Origin: Arcuatula senhousia
Taxonomy: Eukaryota; Mollusca; Bivalvia; Mytilida; Mytilidae
Direction: 5' to 3'
Assembly (NCBI GenBank): GCA_963971305.1
Contig: OZ020313.1
Coordinates: 53,578,203 to 53,642,202, forward strand
DNA length: 64,000 nt
The notes beneath the pieces are model-generated. The model was not told where the DNA came from and made no database searches. It saw only the letters and a program-made list of their open reading frames with translations. Position numbers and translations under genes: made by a program. Below are positions 1 through 11,372 of the stretch, piece after piece (positions within the stretch are counted from its first letter, which is position 1; each line of letters opens with the position of its first letter).

Positions 1-11
1 GGTATAAAAAT

Positions 12-409
12 AAAAATGACAACAAAGTTCCAGACAATAAATTTTGCTACGCCTGGCGCGCGTTTCGTCTATTCAAGACTCATCAGAGGCGCTCTACCAA
101 AAATATTGAAAATGCCAAACACTATATGATTATGAAGAGCATAGAACAGTAAAACCAAAAATATCAAACTGGGGAACCAAATTATTACTAAGATGATCAA
201 CCTATGTCTGGGGTAGGAAGAACCTTAGGGTTAAGAAAATTTTGAAATTTAAACGGATAATTTAAAGCTTTGATGTGTTCTTCAACACAAAAGTGTTGGT
301 GCCGGAGCGGGCTAACCTCGGGGAATTAAAACTCCACCAGCAGTGCTAACCTTCACGGTTGTTCGAAATAAAAATGACAACAAAGTTCCAGACAATAAAT
401 TTTGCTACG
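12..409 (-). mobile_element. Hammerhead-bearing terminal unit of a Penelope-like element or retrozyme
   Basis: Read on the minus strand, this is a ~355-nt unit followed by ~43 nt of the next unit. The segment at 12-50 recurs at 366-409, giving terminal direct repeats. A plus-strand relative lies at 46906-47280. The 5' end (409) falls three nucleotides past the point that corresponds to the ribozyme cleavage site, and the 3' end stops at the same place as in the 47-kb copy. PLE terminal repeats and animal retrozymes are known to carry hammerheads; which of the two this is cannot be told without the coding part. Confidence 0.6.
49..92 (-). ncRNA. Hammerhead ribozyme, probably inactive
   Basis: On the minus strand the order is stem I (gcgcct), core CTGATGA, stem II GTCT/AGAC with a 5-nt loop, GAAA, a minimal stem III, then stem I' (aggcgt). 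This is the minimal type-I fold found in Penelope-like elements. The base expected to be U before the cleavage position (plus-strand 56) reads as C on the minus strand, breaking the conserved A-U pair next to the cleavage site, so loss of activity is inferred. Confidence 0.7.
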
Positions 410-454
410 TGTAAATAACTTTTATCTAAACTTTTAACCATTAATATTATTTTA

Positions 455-600
455 TATATGCCCGTACCAAGTCAGGACCATTGCGATCTTCATTTTCTTC
501 GGCATGTCTTCCTTGCTTTGTAATTGCTCTTGGACATTTGAGATTCTGTAATTTTTGTCTCGATCGCCTGCAATGAATAGGTATTACTTTCCGGCGGCGG
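455..600 (+). repeat. Diverged copy of a PLE-associated repeat
   Basis: The stretch beginning near 'gtcaggacca' and running through 'ctcttggacatt' is similar to 46715-46800 and, less closely, to the reverse strand around 47600-47690. In the 46-kb copy it lies just upstream of a hammerhead unit. It contains no open frame of note and ends in a short GGC repeat near 594-602. Confidence 0.45.
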
Positions 601-613
601 CGGTGTAGTAAAC

Positions 614-1370
614 GTTTTTGTAAGACTTTTGTGGAAAATGAATTACTTAAAAAGTATAATAGCTAGGTATCTGATGTTTGGTATACGGACAGTTCAGGTT
701 ATAGTCTACGCATTTGTCACCATGCCGTGTGACCCCGCCCCATTTTCACGCTCCAGTGACTCTGTGAACTTAGATCTTTTTTCAGGCCGAAAACTTCTTT
801 GTAAGACCTTCCTGGAAAATGAATTACTGATATTTGGTACACAGACAGTTGAGGTTATGGTCTATGCAACTGTCACCATGCCGTGTGACCCTGGCTCAAT
901 TGTTTTGCTCCAAAGACTCTGTGAACTTAGATCTTTTTTCAGGCCAAAAACTTCTTTGTAAGACTTTTGCGGAAAACGAATTAGTACGTAAAAAGTATAA
1001 TATCTAGGCATCTGATATTCAGTATCCAGACAATTCAGATTATGGTCTACGCAACTGTGACCATGCCATGTGATCCTGACCCCATTTTTATGCTCCAGTG
1101 ACTCTGTAAACATAGGTCTTTTTTCAGGTGTAAGTCTTTTGTGGAAAATGAATTTCTTGAAAAGAATAATAGCTAGGCATCTGATTTTTAATATACAGAC
1201 AGTTGAGGTTATGGTCTACGCATGTGACCATGGCATGTGACCTTGACCCTATTTTCACGCTTCATTGACTTTGAGAACTTTTGTCTTTTTCGAGCTGTAA
1301 ACTTTTTTCTAAGACTTTAATTTGTGGAAAATGAATTTTTGAAAAGTATAACAGCTACACATCTGATATT
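614..1370 (+). repeat. Five-copy tandem repeat, unit about 170 bp
   Basis: Five diverged units begin near 614, 797, 953, 1124 and 1303. Each starts with a 'gtaagact...gtggaaaatgaatt' block and continues with an '(a)cagttgaggttatggtctacgca' type block and 'gtgacctt/cccattttcac'. The open frames at 629-961 (plus) and 862-1113 (minus) are artefacts of this repeat. No coding role is seen. Confidence 0.8.
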
Positions 1371-2374
1371 TAGGATATTGATAAATTAAATTAGGGTTTT
1401 TGTGTCGGTCACAATGTTATCTGACCTTGAACTCATTTTTTCACTAAATGACTATTAATACTGTTTTTTTTTTGTGTTCAGTCTTTTATGTTAAGTCTGT
1501 TTCTCAGTGACTATGATATCTAGAATCATTTTAGTTGGTCCACAGGAAAATATCAGGAATAAATGAATGTATAGTTGAATAACTAGGCATTCCGATGGTG
1601 TCAGCAGGTGAGACATACTTTAGAGTTAACTCTTGTGTTATTTGCGTATTAGATATGAAGAAAACATTTGACAATGTGTAGAGGAAGAGTCTATTGTATA
1701 AATGTTACAAGCTTGGTATGCTTAATCAATTATGACTTTTTGGAATGGTTATTATACTGATACTCATACATGTCATAGTGCAATAATTGTCAACCAATGC
1801 CAAACTATTTTTTTCCTGTATCAAAGGGCGTCCGCCAAGGCGTTGTCCTCTCAGGTTTATTATACCTTATTTTCATAAATGAATTATTGTATGAATTGCA
1901 AATCTGTAATTATAATACTGGTGTTTTTAATATTAACACATGTTGCCCTGCCCTAGCCGATGACGTTTCATGCATTGGAACAACTCTTTTTGTTTTACAG
2001 AAAATGTTAGACATACTGTATATACATCTAAATGGCGATATTCATTTAATGTTATTAAAGAAATCGTGCGTTGTACAGTTAAGACTTATCGACTGGCGTA
2101 AAGCAAATAATATCATTCCAATTCAAGACAAGTGTATCCATTTTAGAATCGAACTAAACTCGAAGTTTAGATTTAAAGATAGAATCGCAAATACGTGAAG
2201 AAAAAGACAAAACGTATGCCCTTTCGAATATCAGTAACCAGAGGAAAAATTCGCGAGTACTTTTGAAACTCTATGAGTCAGTTGTGTTACCAACCGTCTC
2301 ATACGGATGCGAGATGTGGAACGCTCAGTTCTTAATAGATTTCAACATTTTATTGACAAACGAATGCCTCAACC

Positions 2375-2472
2375 ACAGGGACTTGCTCCCCTCTATCAAT
2401 ATTTTGTTAGAGTCAATGTGGTACCGCACATTTACTCTAACAAAATATTGATAGAGGGGAGCAAGTCCCTGT
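2375..2472. repeat. 98-bp palindrome inside the LINE
   Basis: Arms 2375-2413 and 2434-2472 are exact reverse complements (39 bp each). Most of the 20-nt centre also pairs. It sits between two pieces of the LINE that read as continuous protein, so it is an insertion or a fold-back event. It shares the core 'acttgctccc' with the second palindrome. Confidence 0.9.
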
Positions 2473-2734
2473 CCTTCAACTTAAGACTTTAACCAGATCA
2501 GACATTTGTGAAAGTCTTCTTGATCTCCGCCCAATAACAGCAACAATAGACAAGAGAAAACTTTCATTTTTGCATAAACTATGTAATTTAGATGTTCTTT
2601 CCATATCCCGGCAAGTATATTCCTGAGACGTTCTTTTTAAGTGACACTAACCGCCGACACAGTGGATTAATAGCTGACATACTTTCCAGTTTCTTGATGG
2701 ACTTTTTACGTGATGGAACATTTCCTTCAAAACC

Positions 2735-2838
2735 CAGTCTGATTAAAATCAGCCCTCTCACTTGCTCCCGTTTATTGATATGTCGCGTGACATATCAATA
2801 GACGGGAGCAAGTGAGAGGGCTGATTTTAATCAGACTG
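2735..2838. repeat. 104-bp near-perfect palindrome inside the LINE
   Basis: Positions 2735-2786 pair with 2787-2838 with only two mismatched pairs (2772/2801 and 2785/2788). There is essentially no loop. It lies 262 bp downstream of the first palindrome and shares 'acttgctccc' followed by a similar 'ttattgatat' block. Confidence 0.9.
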
Positions 2839-3593
2839 TTCAAAACCAACACGGAGAATGCGATAGAGACTGTACATTCTACAGAGTGGTCAACTCGTAT
2901 TCACAATAACGATGACTTTGCAAGATTTAGATTAATCCACCAGTCTGTCTCTGTCCCTGGATTCTTAAAAGGGGCAAAAACATTGAGAGAAATATCAACT
3001 AGCTACCTGATTATAAAACTACTAACTGAAGTACCATCCACGAACATTTTAATTTGTACGATTAGTAACATGCAGAGAGTTTTTCTATTTATTCGTCCAT
3101 GTGCGCTGTGATTGCACTGCTACTAAACTTCAACAAGACACCTTCTGGGACTTTATAATTAAACACTTTTCTTTAGATCTTTTTACAGAACCCTATGCAT
3201 TGAGCGAAGAATCGCTTTACCAAATTCTATAAGGTCAAAGGCCTGTTTCTGATGCCTAGGAATATGGTGATTTCTTGATGCTTTGCCATGCCTATGTGGT
3301 TGCATGGATGGCCCATTATAACAGAACATATTAATCAATCCACTTCATAAAATGTCGTTGGCACTGCTCCATGTCTGTTTATCTAATTATAACTTAATTA
3401 TTATCATTTAATATTGAAACATATCTGTAGCATCTCACATTAAATGCATGATTAACAATTTTTTGTATGTACCCCATCCCTTTTTACCTCCCCCTCTTTT
3501 GTCTCTATACATTCTATGCATTTAACCATTTATAATGTATTCTTTATTTGCAAATCTCAGATCAGAGGAATTAAAGACATGAATGAATATCCC

Positions 3594-3845
3594 GGTTATA
3601 CGCTCCCGAAGGGAGCGATAATGGTAGAAATGTCAATATTTTAGTTGTACTATGAGCTGAATTTTCCTTCAACGTCCGGTATAGCACGTGCTTGTTTTCC
3701 CGAACTTACGGCGTCTTTTTAACGTTTTTATCTTTGAAAATTTTAGACGTCATTAAACGCTCACATAACCCACAAGAAAAGCTATTTTTTTTTTATTTTC
3801 GAACCCCAAAAAAATAAATTAATTGAAACCTCGGGAGCGTAACAG
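3594..3845. repeat. Possible short inverted-repeat element (MITE-like)
   Basis: The left end reads 'gttatacgctcccga' and the right end 'tcgggagcgtaac', which are near reverse complements. The left end also carries a perfect hairpin, 'cgctccc-gaa-gggagcg'. No target duplication was established. Confidence 0.35.
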
Positions 3846-5042
3846 GATTTACCTGCTCATATTAGAATGTATTGAGATTATTAATTTTGGGTATATATGA
3901 GCATCCGGTCATGAACACATGCTTTTCATGGAATTATTTGCCCATAGACATTTATACTTGACAAATTTTGGATATTGAATTCTAAAAAATCTATCTTCCA
4001 AAATAAAAATCTGTCATACCTTTTTCAGTAAATTTAGAAATACAGCTGCCTCCTTTACCCTAAACAAACAATTATGTCATGCGGCATTTTTGGCACTTTC
4101 ACGTGGACTTGTTTACAAACATTATAATTTCGCACTAAATTCAGTACATTATCCTGTCATCTTTAAGAAATTATTAAAAATTCAAAAATCTTATTTAAAA
4201 TTTCTTTATCTTTTTTTTAAAGAATAACTATAAATTAAATTTGCTGAAAAAAATTTAGTTTTTAACAATTCAACCAATGCCAGAGCTCCAGTGTGTCAAT
4301 AAACCATTTTCATATTTCAGGGACTGCTGAATAATTTAGTATTTTTTTTACTGAACCTGACCCGACATGGACTGGTTTACCATTTTTTGTATAATTGAGC
4401 AAAGGAAAAATAGTAAAGTTTAAACACATTATTTTAGGAAATCTAGATTAAAATTATTGAAATTATTGGTTTTAGCAAATAATATGTCTAAAGAGGATTC
4501 GTTACTGTCTTTCTGAATGCAAATATGTCATAGAGCAAAAAGTTCAGGTAGAATGACCAAATGCCCTTTTACACTTATTTTAAGCTAAAAATAGTTCCAA
4601 ATTAACATCTTATTGATGTATCCTTATTTTTTAGTTCAAATCATTGATGTATCCTTATTTTTTAGTTCAAATCCATCAGGATTACAATGAAACATTGTAA
4701 GAAAACATTACAAAATCAAGTTTATTCTGACCTTATTGATGCAATATTTTTTGTTTGTCCTACTCAGGAAAAGATAACTCTCTAAAAAGTGTTGAGAAGG
4801 ACTAAATTAATCAGTCATCCCAGAAATATGAAAATAGTCTATTCGTACCAGATGATTCTCCCCAAGAAGGGGCGGGCTTAAATGACGTAAGGTTATTTAC
4901 TGAAATCATACCTATGGCTTTTACACCCAATTGACCCGTCTGTCCACAAAACAAAAATTCTCCTAAAACCGTTTTATTGAATTTGATGATACTTTGCACG
5001 AAAGAAGAACATCATATCATAGATGTATATTATATTTATGAT
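3846..5042. other. AT-rich stretch without a recognisable gene
   Basis: Nothing coding is supported. It contains one perfect 31-bp tandem duplication at 4612-4642 / 4643-4673. The minus-strand open frame at 4811-4999 has no recognisable features. Confidence 0.5.
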
Positions 5043-5258
5043 AAGGCCAAACAAAAAAGTATGTGTGTTTACTGTCACGTGCTGAAAAAAATTAGGGTCG
5101 GAAGGTAGGAATTTTTTTTTACCTTGAGTCTATGGGGGCAGCTTTAATTGTGACTTTAACAGTGCTTACTGGAAAATGCTCAAAAAAAAAATTTAGGGTA
5201 GGGGGTAAAAATTATGTAGGGTCGGGTGACAGTAAACTCACCTACTTTTTTTTGCCTA
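5043..5258. mobile_element. MITE with 'aggccaaa...' inverted ends (copy 1)
   Basis: The ends 'aggccaaacaaaaaagta' and 'ctactttttttgcct' are inverted. Inside them lie inverted 'gtttactgtcac' / 'gtgacagtaaac' blocks. A second copy lies in the opposite orientation at 16976-17210. Both share the central 'ttgagtctatgggggcagct' segment. There is no coding capacity, so it would be a non-autonomous DNA element; the superfamily is not determined. Confidence 0.65.
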
Positions 5259-5759
5259 ATACGGAGATGTGGGTATAGAATTTTTGTTGCTGTCAGATAT
5301 TATTCAGGGGAGATAATTACACTTGGACTTTTTACATATAATATGCTAAAATGGGACGCAGCTTTAGACAATAATTGTCTAAATATCATGGATCAATTAC
5401 AAATACCCCAACAAATTATAGAATATCGAATTATTTGTGCAAATTATAAATATTTGTAACATTCTGAAAAAAGTACGAAATATTTGTGACAACGTTCGAC
5501 GGGGACGAAATTACATTGTTTGGTAATCAATTACGTCATTTCCCGGTTCGCGCTTCAGCAGACAGTAAACAAACAAAAGTTACCATCTTTTTCTGTCAGG
5601 TTTGGAAGATTTTCTGTAGACCAATAAATCTAATTCAAAGTATTGGCTGGAGAAAATTCAAATAAAAACCCGGGATAAAAACTTGTCAGAAAATGACGAC
5701 TGGTTTCAATCTCCTTCACAGTAGCGTAGTGATGCGAAAGTAGTTACGGAGTGAATAAG

Positions 5760-5849
5760 ATGTCTGCTCAGGAGATTGGACTGTTTTCTATGCAGCCTGC
5801 ACGACACATGTTCAGGAGTCAGGATTCATTACTTCCATGGTCAGCTCAG
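5760..5849 (+). CDS. Candidate first coding exon of an unidentified gene
   Basis: An ATG at 5760 opens exactly 30 codons, beginning MSAQEIGLFSMQPARHMF. They run to CAG followed by gtaagac, a strong splice donor after 5849 in phase 0. Base composition rises above the AT-rich surroundings, and 5480-5760 upstream is CpG-bearing and could be promoter and 5' UTR. I do not recognise the peptide and could not find the next exon: downstream sequence is intron-like and then repeats. The call rests on the start codon, composition and donor site only. It could be a chance frame. Confidence 0.4.
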
Positions 5850-7310
5850 GTAAGACAATCTTATTTACTATTCAGTGTTGTAAAGTTTAATGTTTTATTG
5901 TTATTAATGTAAATTTCTCAAACATCGTCATAAATTGGTTGAATTAGACTCACTGATCACGATGATTGACAGCGCACCTGTTTACAATCAATATTCTCGC
6001 AAGAACTTGGCGAGATCATTTCATCTCTTTGACAACGAGAGTTTCCTTGAAAAATATATTTAGAGAGTTTAGTTCTAACTTTTTATCCGTATTATCTTGT
6101 ATTTTTTAAAAAGAAATTACACTGTCGTTATTAAATTTATTAAAAAAAAAACATCGAATTTCTGGACCCATAGAGATTCGCGGCTAGTGCGCTTGCGCGC
6201 TCTCGTCACATCCGGTTAGGAAAAATTTCTACATTTGTGGGACTGCGTCCCATAATATGATTGAATGGTTGGATCCAGTATTGAAAGCCCCATTGGATTA
6301 AATGCATTACCAACTTTAGAAATAAATTCATAGAAATTTTATCTTTAAAATGCCAAATCTTTCATATTTCATTCGATGAAGATTAGATGCAGTAGGTTCT
6401 TTTGCACTAATAAAACCATCCTATACGGCATATTTTGGCTTTTCACATTTCATTGTTTGTATACATTGTAATTTCGCAGTAAGTTCCTTTAATACCCATA
6501 CCTCAATAAATGCAAAAAATCAAAATGTACTTTTAATGAAACTCTTTTTATGTTTTGGAGTTTGTTTATATTCTAGATACTTTAAAAAAAAAAATAATTT
6601 GAAAAATTATAAACCAATCCTGGAGCTCAAAGATGTCAATAACGTACCAAAAAGCTCTCCAACAAAGTGGCGGATCTTAATGATGTATGCATATTTACTG
6701 AATTCATCCCTGAATGGATGGCCTCGGTATTGCAACTCCTTCTAAACCTAGTAATGGATTTTGTTGAAGCTTTGCATGAAAGAAATACACTATATGTAGA
6801 ATTTTCATTAATGTCAGATATCATTGGATTATAATTTTGTAGGGTCAAATATGAAGTGGGGGTTGTTTTTGTGAGCTTGCTCATAGTTTTTTCTCGTTTA
6901 TTTTGGCATAACAACATTTGACTCGAGTATCTCTGTGTGGCTTATAATAGAAAATAATAAACTAAAAATGAAACATGTTTTTATCATTTTTGGTAGGTCA
7001 AGACTCAGACATATAAATGTAAAACTGCTGTGGCGGATCCAGAAATTTTTTAATAATCATCTTAAACAAAACTGTACATTTTAAAATGCTTTTTGTTCAT
7101 TATAATCATGATTACCATAACAAAATATCCCCTTATACATTTAATTTAATAAAGGATCTAATATATTTGGTAAATGCATTTTTTTTTGTCGGAAAGTGTA
7201 AAACCATAACACACATATACGCTCGCGTTCGTTCAAATGTGCCTGACTTCCTCCAAGTACTCAATTCCAACGGTACTTTGATATACCGGGTATACAAGTC
7301 TATAGCTGTA
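5850..7310 (+). other. Probable intron or intergenic sequence
   Basis: No supported exon. There is a short CpG-containing patch at 6175-6225. The open frames at 6536-6745, 6636-6917 and 7086-7373 show no family features and are rich in homopolymer runs. A 'ggcggatccagaaatt' fragment at 7033 matches the end of the MITE at 14570-14745. Confidence 0.4.
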
Positions 7311-7440
7311 TTCACAGGATTTAATCTTTCCATCTTCATAAAACGTTTGATCTTTTCTGAATGTTTTGGGTAGTGCGTCTCTGCTGAGTTTTGATTAGAA
7401 GAAACGCGCGCAAGGCGTAACAAAATTTATTGCCTCGAGC
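7311..7440 (+). mobile_element. Old hammerhead-unit relic
   Basis: The 3' part of a unit related to 47150-47270: a 'tttggtagagcg'-like lead, a decayed hammerhead at 7375-7418, then 'aggcgtaacaaaatttatt'. The core reads CTGCTGA instead of CTGATGA, and the U before the cleavage position is C, so it should not cleave. Stem I and GAAA remain. Confidence 0.55.
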
Positions 7441-8263
7441 TCGAACCTTGTTAGTTTGGTGTCCAAGAATAACGAGCGTTCGTTCCCTTTTTACATTTGT
7501 ATAAAAAATCAAAGGGTCCTCGATCCTCACCTAAATTACAAAAAGCAAAGAGGCACCAATTTGGCGTTCGAATGTCAAAAGTCCGAAATGGCAAAAAAAA
7601 AAAAACCAATGAAGTCAACCAACAGTAAACATGAACGATAAAAAACAAACAAAACACAAAAACAATTGTACAACAATCAACAACTTTTTTCCTACACATT
7701 TGTCATACATTTTTCCCGCCAATTATCTTCCCTGAAAACAAAATTTTTCAGAAAAAGCTTTTTTTTTAAATTTATGTTATAATTATTTCATTAATTGAAT
7801 AAAATTAGAAAATAAATTTTCCATCTCTTGTGTTCTTTTAGAGTCATTTTTATGCAGACTAAAAATTGCAAGATGTCCCAAAAAGATGCATAGTTTTATA
7901 CGCCCGAACCTGCTCAAGTGATAACGAGAGTGGATAACACATGAAATTACATATTAGCAACAACAAAAATAAAAAAAGAGGTAAATTAAAGTACAACTGA
8001 TATATCCTAATGAGTAAATCATAGAACTAAACAACTTCATTCAAAACATATTCAATCTAAGTTGAACCTCGGAAGATATTTTATTAACTTTTTAAGCAAA
8101 GTGTAGTTTTATTAACATTTTTGAATGTAGAAATATCTCGGTGAGTACCATGCCTTTTCATTTTGTAGCTAATAATTTAAGCTAGAGAAAAAACGTCCAG
8201 TAGTCAAAATTTGTTTGCTCAACATAAATAGATTTTTTAACAAAGAAAGTAAATATATAAACA
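7441..8263. other. No recognisable feature
   Basis: AT-rich with homopolymer runs. Small frames on both strands at 7451-7699 overlap each other and show no domain features. Confidence 0.5.
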
Positions 8264-10222
8264 AGTATTAACTGTGATTGCAAGCAAGTCACAAAGTCCC
8301 CCAAACGACCCGTATTTGCCACTATTCTCTTCAGCATGTCAAAAAAACCCCTAAATATAAATTTTCATGTAAATCGGAGCACTTTGAAAATTTCGACCCG
8401 ATTATCTCCCTTGAGAAATCACATTTTTATTTATATCTCGAAAACCGTAAATATCGCTTCAAATTTTTTTTTCATATTATGAAAGAGAATATTTTGCTCT
8501 ATCAACCTACAAAATTTCAGATCCCTGCGCACCTAGGTTACCGAGATATTGCAATGTCCAATATTTAGTCCATTTTCCTGTTTCCATGGAAACGGCGGCC
8601 ATTTTGAAAAGTCCGATTGTCAACGAAGCTTCCTTTCTTTACTATCTATTATCCTGCCAAGTTTCATATTGATATGTGGAGTTGTTTTCTCTGGGATCTC
8701 CGGACAAGTTCACGACTAAGTGGAAGAATCGGAAGAAGAAGAAGAAGAAGAAGAAGAATAATAATTAAAATTTACGTTTCCCGAAACGTGGGATGTCCCC
8801 TCCCGTTCTTATTTAATGTCTGTCCTCTTCAACAGAAATCCCACAATGCACCATGAATCGCAATCACCCATATACCCTGTATACCAAATTTCGTTGAAAT
8901 CGGACAATGTTTACATTTTTAGCAATTTTCGGCAGCCATCTTGAAAATGGCAGCCTTTACGGAAATTCTAACAATGCGCCATGAGTGGCCATCACCCACA
9001 TACCCTGTTTACCAAGTTTCGTTGAAATCCGACAATGTTTACATTTTTCGTGATTTTTGGCGGCCATCTTGAAAATGGCGGCCAAAACAGAAATTCCGAC
9101 AATGCGCCGTGAATCGCCATCAACCATATATCCTATATACCAAGTTTCGTTGAAATCGGACAACCTTTACATTTTTCGCTCTTTTTCAGCCATTTTTCAA
9201 AATGGCCGCCACTCGCGAAATTTTTTTTCGGCCAAAAAGTTTTCAATCATGTTTCTGAACATGTATACCAAGTTTCATTGTATTTCATCGAGTGGTGTCC
9301 GAGAAAATGAAGGTAATAGTTTTTCGGTATTTGGCGGCCATCTTGGAAATGGCGGCCATTTTGAAATTTTAAACGCAAAAACATTCAGTAGGACCTTGAG
9401 ACCTATCACCCCACCAAGTTTCAGATCGATCGGTCCACCCATTTCCGAGAACAACTCCGGACAAGTTCGTGTATCAGGTTGACGGAAGAAAAAGAAAAAA
9501 GAATAATAATTAAAATTTACGTTTCCCAAAACGTGAGATGTCCCCTCCCGTTCTCCTTTAATGTCTGTTCTCTTCGAAGAATTCCGACAATTTGCCTTGA
9601 GTCGCCATAACCCATATACCCTGTATATCAAGTTTCATTGAAATCGGACAATGTTTACATTTTTGCGATTGTCGGCGGCCATCTTGAAAATGGCGGCCAT
9701 TACTGAAATTCTGACAATGCGCCGTGAGTCGCCATCACCCATATACCCTGTATACCAAGTTTAATTGAAATCGGACCTTGTTTACATTTTTCGCGATTTT
9801 CGGCGGCCATCTTGAAAATGGCGGCCATTACAGAAAATCCGACAATGCGCCTTGAGTCGCCATCACCCATATACCCTGTATACCAAGTTTCGTTGAAATC
9901 GGACTATGCTTTCATTTTTCGCATTTTTTCGGCCATTTTTCAAAATGGCCACCACTCGCGAAATTTTTTTTTCGCCACAAAGTTTCCAATCATGTTTCTG
10001 AACATGTATACCAAGTTTCATTGAATTTCATCGGATGGTTTCCGAGAAAACGAAGGTAATGGTTTTTCGGTTTTTGGCGGCCATTTTGAAATCGAAAACT
10101 CCAACTAAGCCGAATGACCTTGGGACCTATCACCCCTCCAAGTTTCAGATCGATCCATCCACCCGTTTCCGAGAAGAAGTCCGGACAAGTTCATGCATCA
10201 GGTTGACGGAAGAAAAAGAAAA

Positions 10223-10263
<41 letters not shown>

Positions 10264-10290
10264 GAAAAATAAGAAACGGAGTAAAAACAA

Positions 10291-10325
10291 TATGTCCCCG
10301 ACGACACTTCGTGGTCGGGGACATA
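10291..10325 (+). repeat. Terminal-type hairpin 'gtccccgac...gtcggggac' (copy 1)
   Basis: Twelve-base perfect arms (tatgtccccgac / gtcggggacata) with a short central loop, followed by 'ataataa'. Identical hairpins at 13019-13053 and 13088-13122. Confidence 0.85.
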
Positions 10326-11342
10326 ATAATAACAAGTATTAACTGTGATTGCAAGCAAGTCACAAAGTCCCCCAAACGACCCGTATTTGCCACTATTCTC
10401 TTCAGCATGTCAAAAAACCCCTAAATATCAATTTTCATGTAAATTGGAGCACTTTGAAAATTTCGACCTGATTATCTCCCTTGAGAAATCACATTTTTAT
10501 TTATATCTCGAAAACCGTAAATATTGCTTCAATTTTTTTTTTTCATATTATTAAAGAGAATGTTTTGCTCTATCAACCTACAAAATTTCAGAACCCTGCG
10601 CACCTAGGTTACCGAGATATTGCAATGTCCAATATTTAGTCCATTTTCCTGTTTCCATGGAAACCGCAGCCATTTTGAAAATTCCGATTATCGACAAGGC
10701 TTCCTCTCATGCCAATCTTTCATCCTGCCAAGTTTCATTTTGATATGTTGAGTCGTTTTTTCTAGGATCTCCGGACAAGTTCACGACTAAGTGGAAGAAT
10801 CGGAAGAAGAAGAAGAAGAAGAAGAAGAAGAATAACAAGTATTAACTGTGATTGCAAGCAAGTCACAAAGTCCCCCAAACGACCCGTATTTGCCACTATT
10901 CTCTTCAGCATGTCAAAAAAACCCTAAACATCAATTTTCATGTAAATCGGAGCACTTTGAAAATTTCGACCCGATTATCTCCCTTGAGAAATCACATCTT
11001 TATTTATATCTCGAAAACCGTAAATATCGCTTCAAAATTTTTTTCATATTATTAAAGAGAATGTTTTGCTCTATCAACCTACACAATTTCAGAACCCTGC
11101 GCACCTAGGTTACCGAGATATTGCAATGTCCGATATTTAGTCCATTTTCCTGTTTCCGTGGAAACGGCAGCCATGTTGAAAAGTCCGATTGTCAACGAAG
11201 CTTCCTTTCTTTACAATCTATTATCCTGCCAAGTTTCATATTGATATGTGGAGTCGTTTTCTCTGGGATCTCCGGACAAGTTCACGACTAAGTGGAAGAA
11301 TAAGAAGAAGAATAATAATAATAAGAAACGGTGCAAAAACAA

Positions 11343-11372
11343 TAAGTCCCCAAACGTTGTTTGGGGGACTTA
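11343..11372 (+). repeat. Terminal-type hairpin 'taagtcccc...ggggactta' (copy 1)
   Basis: A 30-bp near-palindrome following 'gaaacggtgcaaaaacaa'. Identical copies at 13644-13673 and 13696-13725. Confidence 0.85.

Larger units (their letters stand above)
1570..3590 (+). pseudogene. Degenerate non-LTR retrotransposon (LINE) reverse transcriptase
   Basis: Conceptual translation shows non-LTR reverse-transcriptase features: a 'DMKKTFDNV' segment near 1655, 'PVSKGVRQGVVLSG' with 'YLIFINELLYEL' around 1813-1890, and a catalytic-box relative 'LADDVSCIGTT' near 1950-1990. Further on come 'YESVVLPTVSYGCEMWN' (2269-2322) and a C-terminal region to about 3240. Frameshifts and stops break it into frames of 60-130 codons, so it is dead. 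Two long palindromes (2375-2472 and 2735-2838) interrupt the coding register. The 3' end is probably near 3590, where a 'gacatgaatgaat' tail is seen. The clade (RTE/CR1-like) is not certain. Confidence 0.75.

Noticed and set aside
629..1113. Overlapping protein-coding frames on both strands
   Set aside because: They arise from a ~170-bp tandem repeat and read through it in register by chance.
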